A DNA stretch of 64,000 nt. Origin: Calliopum simillimum (lineage: Eukaryota > Arthropoda > Insecta > Diptera > Lauxaniidae). How positions within the stretch are numbered: the first letter of the stretch is position 1; the number at the start of each line of letters is the position of its first letter. Position numbers and translations under genes: made by a program. Below, one piece after another: positions 58,294-64,000 of this stretch. The notes under the pieces were generated by a model. It searched no databases. It saw only the letters and a program-made list of their open reading frames with translations, and was not told the origin of the DNA. The stretch is taken from assembly GCA_951812925.1 (NCBI GenBank), contig OX638368.1, positions 161,000,492-161,064,491 on the forward strand, read 5' to 3'.

Positions 58294-59296
58294 TTATACC
58301 CTACCCCCAGGGTATTTTCACTTTGTCCTTCCATTTGTTACGCAGAGTAAGAGGCGTGGCAGGTGTAGAAAAGTATATATATTCTTGAACATCGTCACCT
58401 CCTGAGTCGATATAGGCATGTCCGTCTGTCTGTCTGGCTGGCTGGGTGGCTGGCTGTGTGTGGAAATACACTTTTTGGGAAAACTGAGGAAGATAATTCA
58501 ATGAAATTTGGTACACTGCTTTCGTTGTCAAAGTTGAAGTGGGATTGAAAATGAGCAAAATCGATCAACGGACACGCCTACAGCCCAAACATATTTTTCA
58601 CGACAATGCAACCAAAATACACATAAATACTGCGAACTGAAAGGACAAGTTCTGTAAAAAAACTGGGCGAATTCGGACAAGAGAGCGTGGCACCTCCCAT
58701 ATAAGCAAAAGCTTCAAAACGCTATACCGAAATCGTTTTTTGAGATATTCAAACCAAATTTGACTCAGACACTGAAAATTATAAATGAAAGCTCTCAACA
58801 AAAATTGGGTGAAATCAGACAATGGGGCGTAACACCTCCAATATAAGCAAAAGTTGTATGTTTTACAGCATTAACTTTCATTTTTCATCCCATATCTTTT
58901 GCAGTTAATATTACAATTTTGTTGTACATTTGAAAAATTAGCTGTGAAAAATAAAATATTTGCTGTAGATTTCACAACAAAAAAAAGTTCATATCGATAA
59001 TTTTAACAAATTTCTGGTAGAAATTATACATTAGCTGTAAAATTAACAATTAATTGTAAATTCGATTATATTAACTTTTATATTAGCAAATCCACAGAGA
59101 ATTGTAAAATCCACAACAAAACGTTGTTAAAACAACCGCAGCAATTTTTTTGGGTGTAATCCAACCAAATTTCACTCAAACACTAAAAACTATAAATGCA
59201 AACTCTGAGCAAAAACTGGGTGAACTCGGACAAGAGGGCGTGACACCTCCCATATAAGCAAAATTTTCAAAATACTGCAGTGTAGGGTATTTATTT
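58294..59296 (+). mobile_element. dispersed fly element with ATACCCTAC ends, about 1 kb
   Basis: Starts TATACCCTACCCCCAGGGTA and ends CAGTGTAGGGTATT, so the ends are short inverted repeats. It holds a typical AGTATATATATTCTTGAACA, GAGTCGATATAGGCATGTCC and GTCTGTCTG array. Three units of a repeated block follow (GGACAAGAGAGCGTGGCACC with CCCATATAAGCAAAA, near 58675, 58800 and 59225). The third unit is separated by an AT-rich insert (about 58860-59155). Related fragments lie at 2943-3136 and probably 26154-26381. No protein is encoded. Confidence 0.65.
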
Positions 59297-62200
59297 TTTG
59301 GCCAGGTCAAAAGTCACACCCTTACTATTTTGTTTTCTTTTCGTACGAAAATTATTTAATAGATTTATGGTTAAATTTTGACCATTCTAGTATTTATTCT
59401 AGTATCGTGATTCGTAATAACTTTTTTCTTATTTTTACTTCATGACAACTTGTACTATTGCTTTGATGTTTTCTGTAAGGCTCAGTAGTTTTCATCAATT
59501 CCTTACATCCAGCGGCTTTAAATAGCAAATTCGGCCTGAGATTATTAGAATAACCGGTAAATATACGACAACGTTTAACTAGAAATTTCTTTTCAGAAAA
59601 AAATATCTTCAATTTAGAGTAAAAAAATATCACAAATCAAAAAAAAAATAGTTTTTATCAGAACACAAGATAACTTGACTTCGGATCAAAGTTATTGCTA
59701 CTGCTTTGTTCATTTTCCACTAGGTGTATCTGTTTTTCCTACTTTCTGAGGAATTTTTTTTTTTTCGATACGATCATAATGATGAAATATTGTTTATTTC
59801 TTGCTAACGATCTTTGGTGAACGTTCATAATTATTTAATTTCTCACACAATCCTAAATTTTGCGATCAGCTGTTGTGTAGACGTTCGTGTGTAAAATGTC
59901 ATTGCACTCGTATTTTTGACATTTGCGTTGACAGGTTTGACCAACTGCTGTCAAAAATCGCACTTACACGTAAACTGTCAACGATGACAAATGGGTTTTG
60001 TTATGGTTAAAGAATTCGTTTGATAAAAGGTTTGATTAGAAGCACATTTTGTAGAAAATCTTTAACTTATACTCAAATTGATTATGTATTTAATTTTTTT
60101 ATACAAGAATTAAAATTTAAGAACAAAAATGTACAGTAATTCAACTGGGAACTAACAAAACAAAATAAAATACTTTGAATAAAACAAAAAGTGGAACATT
60201 TGTTTTACCTATTAAAAACATTCAGCTGCCACTACTTGAAGGTCCGTCCGACTTGTTCATTTTCTTTCATTCGTAATGGAAAGAAAACAAAAACATATTC
60301 ATATTATATCTATTAATCCTTGAGTAACACACATACACTCAAACATATCCTCAATTGAATCAGCCGTCCTTACGTGTACCGATGGATTATGTATATTGGC
60401 ATTCGGTTGGTCATTTCGTACACATTTTGTGCAGCCAAGCACTCAATTTGTTGAACGCTACATTTGCAGCGTTGCCGAGTTGAACATTTGTTGAAATTTC
60501 GTGCCACCAAACCAAAAAGAAAAACACAACTGGCTGACTGACAGCGGGCTTCACGCTTGTCCAAACAAATTGCACCTGAGCAGAATTAGGATAACATGCG
60601 TTTTGTTTTTCAGCAACGAATTCCCTATAATTTTTCAATTAGAATTTCAAATGCTTTCTTCATTTTGTAGTCGTTTCGTTTGTTTTTTGTTTTTTCTTCA
60701 TTTTGGATATGACCATTTCGACAAGTCGGGGTTCTTGGTGTTTTTTGATGCAGATATTTTAAAAAGACATTTGATGTTCACTGCTTTTTGCGGAGGGTTA
60801 ATTGAATAATTTCCTTTGTCTTTTTTTTTTTCTCTGGTATTTTCAAAGGTGAGGGTGTTGCCACATGCTTTTGAAAACTATTAATAAAAGTTTATATATA
60901 ATTTGTTGGGTTGCGTATTTACGTTATGCATGCTTGAGTAAAGAGCTGCACTCATCAAGGGTTACCTGCGCTACTCAGCCAAATTAAAAGAATTAAAGGA
61001 TACGACGTGCATTTGGAGCAGAAGAATAAAAGGTTATTAAGCAAATAAACAGGATACACGCGCGCTTTAACACTAATGAGCACAATTTCTTGTGTTTCTC
61101 GTAGGTTTCTCCTGGCTGTTTATGTTTATGAGCCTCAATAAAAAGACGAATGCCCAAAGGAGTAGGCAACATAATTTTTTTCAGTAATTTACACATTTGC
61201 AACGCAAATGCTCAAAACAACAACCAAAAAGTTGCATCGTCATAAAAGTGCAAACAACTTCAGCAGAAAATCCTTAATGATTGAGAAAATTGAACAAGTG
61301 TTTTGTTTACCCTTGTGCAGCAGCAACAGCAGGAGAGAGAGACTTGAGAAAAAACACCTTGTATGCAAGCACTTGAGAAAGGTGTTAAGTTCTCAATAAT
61401 CATAAAAATTCCCTTCTTTTTTCACACTTTGCATGAAGGTCACTTTAAAATGCGCCAAAGCAGAAGGTATCAATTCTTTGCGACGGCAACACTCGCTGTC
61501 TTCAGATGGCGCTACACTTTTCTGATAGCTGACAGCTGTCAACAGCAATATGTAGCAACAGCAACAGGAAGTGTTAATGAGAGACAACAACAAAGCCAAT
61601 ATATTGAATGTGCTAAATAAAAGTGAAATGGCGCACTAAATGACGCTTTCAATTGAAATTAAGGCTGCGACGATCACTGATCGCCATCACAAATATGACA
61701 TATGACATTTTTTTGACAAGTTGCCTGATTGTACAACAACAACAACATCTAGAAGAATATTTGCATATGACAGCGTGCAAATGACAGTTTTGACAGTCCC
61801 ACGTTGGGTACTCCCAGCGCAAATTAGCAACAATTGCTCAGTTGCTGCTGCTGCTGACACTGATGCCATGCCACTCTCACTGACTGACGAGAGTGGGGTG
61901 ACCGACCAACAGCTGATTGATGTTGCATGATCGATCGATCGTTCGTTCGTCGTTCGATCTTTGTTTTTTTATGTTTCGTAATTCATTCATTCATAAGAAT
62001 TTAAATTGTTGCAAATTGCATGTTGCCCGTTTAGCGAAGAATGCAAACATTTGCAATGCGGCCCTCTTTTTTTTTCATTTCATTTCATTTCAGTATGCAA
62101 AATACGTAGTGACAAAAAAGGCAAATATTTGCTTATTAAATGAAGAGCGTAGGTCTGCCGACAGTTAAACGGACGGACAGATAGACGGTACGACAGAATC

Positions 62201-64000
62201 ACGCAGCCGTTCGTTCTCATTACATGAAAAAAAAAAACCAACAACTCTTTATTGTTGTTGCTTTTTTTATTTAATTTTTTAACTAAAAAGGAAGTCGCTG
62301 CTTTTATTTTTATTAATTCATTCATTTAGAGCTTTTGCCACAGCTACGGGCACGCATGTCACATTCAGTTATTCTGTTGCTGTGGGCCGCCGCCGGTTGC
62401 CGCTTGTAAATTTTGTGTGTGTGTGTGTTTCGTACACACACGCAAATGCCGAGTCGTTTGCACAAAAATGTGCAAGCTCGTTGTCTGTCTGTCAGCTTGA
62501 CAGTCTGACGTGAACAGTTTAAGATAAAACTTTTCGGTCATGTTTGTTATGCGTTTGGGGCCATGGTCAGCTGGATATGTGTGTGAGAGAGAGATAAAGA
62601 AACTTCAGAATAGAGCACAATTGAAATATTTGCTTGAAAATTTGCGCTACACATCGAGGTAAAAGTTAATACTCCGTTGCCATGGGAGATTAAGCTGTGA
62701 CGAGATTTATAAATGTAGTCGTTAAATCTTACCCATTTTCTATGTCCGAAAGAGATTTATTTTTTGACATAAAATGTCATAAGCAGGAAAATGAAAGATG
62801 TTTTCATTTTACTCTTAATATTTACATACATATCTTCCATTTGCTTATTTTTTAATGACATAACTAGCCGTAATTAGCCTAAATCGGAAGGGCTGTTGAG
62901 ATCTATACGAAGATTTAAAGTAAATCTAGTCAGAAACAGATTTATTTTTGTATGGTAGGTACACGTTACGTGATTTAGAACAAGATTTAGAGCTAAATCT
63001 CGAAACATCCTTAAATCACCTCAGAAATCTCCGGTGGAAATTTAGAGATAGTTTAATTTTCGTAATTAATAAAGGAATTCTAAAGTCTAACTTAGATATG
63101 AAATTACTGCGCTTTTCTAGCAAGCTGAATATATTCATTCAAAAGTTACAATTTTCGTTACACTGAGAAAACAAGTGTTTTGAAGTCAAGTTAGAAACTG
63201 GTTAGGCCATAAGTTTCGGAGCGAACCACAATAAAAGGAAAAAAAATACAATAATAATAACGAATTTAAAAGGCACAAGCTGCATAAGCAACGAAAAAAA
63301 AAACTTTGTGCTTGTGTACATTTTTTTTGCAAAATGTTTTATGCTAAAAAGCAGAAATTTACCTTTATAGTTCAAAAACTAAGTATGTTAGTTTTTTCCT
63401 TAGCACTAATATGCTCTTTTAAAAAGGAATTTAATAAAACCAGTTTTGTGTATTCTGCGCCAAAGCGTTAAATATGATTTTCATGTAAACAATTTTATGC
63501 AATTAGTATAGATTTCTTTTTATTGAAATTTAATTTAAGCAAACTGTAATGACCAGATTGAGTGGTATTGAGGCTTGTGCCATCTGCGAATACCATGAGG
63601 AAAGACAGCATATAAAAATGTACTCCCTAACATCTATTATATCACGCATAATTATTCTACAGAAAAAGCACCATCGACAACGTTGGTCAAAAGAGACCCA
63701 CATTGAATATCTTACTTCAAATTTAAGCCCTGAACTCATTCGGTGCGAACTGCGAGTGCGAGAGAAGATAGCTTTTGCTCAAACGATTTTTTGAGCTTTT
63801 TCTCGTGCGTGAAAACACAGTCAACTCGTTGCGATTAAATTTTGTTTATGAAAATTGAAAACAAATGAAAACAAATGAATAAAAAAAACGTATTTGTTTT
63901 CAAAATTATTTAAACTTCAAATTTAAATTAAAAAATTCAGCTGAAAACAATTTATTTAAATTTTTGTGTTTGGTCTTGTTCTTCTTTTTTAAAAATCGCA

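Larger units (their letters stand above)
57332..64000 (-). other. hth: hth intron upstream of the first exon seen
   Basis: No coding exon is recognisable here on either strand. The His/Ala/Gly-rich N-terminus of Hth and the KRDKDAIYE segment are absent, so the preceding exon is beyond 64000. The intron holds a dispersed repeat (58041-58290) beside a roughly 1-kb element (58294-59296). The remainder is AT-rich single-copy-looking sequence with short triplet tracts. An 81-residue plus-strand ORF near 63.55 kb resembles nothing I know. Confidence 0.85.

Noticed and set aside
59870..60000. Inverted TGACAT/GTCAAAAAT blocks
   Set aside because: Short, interrupted matches that could arise by chance; no element boundaries.
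63549..63794. 81-residue plus-strand ORF with a faint transposase-like stretch (KKHHRQRW)
   Set aside because: Too weak to assign; no terminal repeats or second domain nearby.
1..64000. CRISPR arrays, operons, bacterial promoters or ribosome binding sites
   Set aside because: Spliced animal gene with fly-type repeats; none of these features is present or expected.

Overview
The window comes from a fly genome, not a bacterium. It is very AT-rich, with giant introns, poly-T/poly-A runs, (CAA)n/(TTG)n triplet tracts and many decayed mobile elements. It is the interior of the homothorax gene (hth, the Meis/TALE-class Hox cofactor) on the minus strand. Four coding exons can be read by eye. Each has a good acceptor and donor, and together they spell the exceptionally conserved MEIS (HM) domain. 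In transcription order they are 57331-57190, 31491-31441, 26621-26571 and 8338-8153. The start-codon exon lies beyond 64000, and the homeodomain exons lie below position 1. The protein is close to Drosophila Hth as I recall it, so the host is probably a higher (schizophoran) fly. The species cannot be told from this window.

The last exon has two possible ends. If its donor at 8152 is used, the transcript continues to the homeodomain exons. If the donor is ignored, the frame stays open for 24 more codons and stops at 8078-8080. This gives a MEIS-only, homeodomain-less protein of the type known for fly hth. Downstream (8077 to about 4600) is a 3.5-kb AT-rich stretch in which I found no transposon. 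It behaves like that isoform's 3' UTR. On the sense strand it carries three 8-mer matches to the seed of miR-iab-8-5p, a Bithorax-complex microRNA known to repress hth, two 7-mers for miR-iab-4-5p, and an isolated GC-rich hairpin.

The rest is intron: 18.2 kb (8339-26570), 4.8 kb (26622-31440), 25.7 kb (31492-57189) and part of the upstream intron (57332-64000). The introns have collected an unusual set of palindromic elements. There are foldback-like structures at 9.4, 11.6-12.4, 22.5-24.1, 25.3-26.1, 29.0-29.7, 32.9-33.5 and 54.0-55.0 kb. There is a deletion-derivative mariner (23032-23920) inside one of them, and a hAT element (51818-53695) containing a second hAT element (52676-53338), each with a perfect 8-bp target duplication. 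tRNA-derived SINEs are present, including a perfect 158-bp-arm palindrome at 46050-46371. Several short dispersed repeat families also occur. On the opposite strand there are a few unproven signals: TATA/initiator pairs at 14470 and 12787, and a codon-like 45-residue small ORF at 27518-27655.
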